Of a DNA stretch of 64,000 nt, positions 63,574-64,000 are shown piece after piece. Both the position numbers and the translations under genes were made by a program. Origin of the DNA: Xiphophorus maculatus (taxonomy: Eukaryota > Chordata > Actinopteri > Cyprinodontiformes > Poeciliidae); NCBI RefSeq assembly GCF_002775205.1, contig NC_036457.1:7642024-7706023 (forward strand), given 5' to 3'. How positions within the stretch are numbered: the first letter of the stretch is position 1; every line of letters starts with the position of its first letter. The notes under the pieces are model-generated. The model was not told the DNA's origin. It saw only the letters and a program-made list of their open reading frames with translations, and searched no databases.

Positions 63574-63620
63574 CTCGAGCGTTTGACATAGTTACGCTAA
63601 CTATATGTCAAACGTTCGAG
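63574..63620. repeat. Long imperfect inverted repeat upstream of tcte1
   Basis: Arms of about 21-23 bp (CTCGAGCGTTTGACATAGTT and its near reverse complement ending AAACGTTCGAG) surround a loop of a few bases. They differ by one substitution and a 2-base insertion. It could fold as a hairpin. No element boundaries were seen. Confidence 0.75.
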
Positions 63621-64000
63621 GTAGCTAAGTTAGAGAAATTCATACTCGATTTGGGGTTTTGTTCGCTGTTCAAACTATTTTAGAAAAACACGTACTCTCC
63701 CAATTTTAAAGCACCAGGTCTTATTTATGAGTTCTCAAAAAATGACATTCCCGAACTTTATGTAACCCCCCCCCCTAAATCAGGAGGAAATGAAAGTCAA
63801 AATCACCGTCATATCTAGGTAAGTGAATTATTGAATAATCTATGTTAATCGACTGTCAATATATTTTCCGACGGGTTACTGTTGTACTTCATATAAAGAA
63901 AGTCAACAACATAGGGATAATCCGACAACTAAAATAATACAAAGCAGCAGTATTTTGGATTATATTCCAGATAGATTAAAAACTAAGAACCTTCATGACA
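63621..64000. other. Right-edge intergenic sequence
   Basis: AT-rich sequence with a C run near 63767-63775. I recognise no gene, repeat or regulatory motif in it. Confidence 0.5.

Overview
This window is vertebrate nuclear DNA, most probably from a teleost fish. It is AT-rich. Its genes are split into short exons with GT-AG introns, and the spacers and introns are littered with Tc1/mariner-type, hAT-like and MITE-like remnants of kinds I know from fish genomes. No bacterial, viral or CRISPR features were seen. Exon models were built by hand: splice sites were read on the sequence, reading phase was checked across every junction, and the products were compared with the vertebrate families as I remember them.

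Layout from left to right. (1) 780-7802, minus: rbm25, an RNA-binding splicing factor. Its first ten coding exons are present and the 3' end runs off the left edge. (2) 10146-15600, plus: hsp90ab1, the cytosolic HSP90-beta chaperone, with a TATA promoter, a noncoding first exon and eleven coding exons (723 aa). (3) 15610-24470: a gene-poor spacer holding decayed transposons. (4) 25397-29641, minus: slc35b2, the Golgi PAPS transporter, complete in four coding exons (431 aa). (5) 33443-41285, minus: nfkbie, I-kappa-B-epsilon, complete in six exons (343 aa), with a TATA box and a consensus kappa-B site upstream. (6) 46011-54197, plus: tmem151b in two coding exons (508 aa). Its 6.7 kb intron carries an apparently intact Tc1-type transposon (48848-50580) in antisense. 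(7) 59317-62922, minus: tcte1/drc5, a leucine-rich-repeat subunit of the ciliary dynein regulatory complex, with a candidate RFX X-box upstream.

The run hsp90ab1 - slc35b2 - nfkbie - tmem151b - tcte1 matches the order I know from human chromosome 6p21.1, so this is a conserved syntenic block. rbm25 is elsewhere in human (chromosome 14), which puts a lineage difference in the 8.5-10 kb interval. The genes do not form one pathway; they are neighbours by descent.

The features most worth a second look are the intact Tc1 element with three sub-repeats per terminal repeat, a candidate 27-nt in-phase microexon in rbm25, a weak GTTGGC donor in an 84-nt hsp90ab1 intron whose retention would truncate the chaperone, the kappa-B and X-box sites, a tandem palindromic array in hsp90ab1 intron 1, and a 78-bp hairpin element. 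I found no convincing undescribed multi-gene system.
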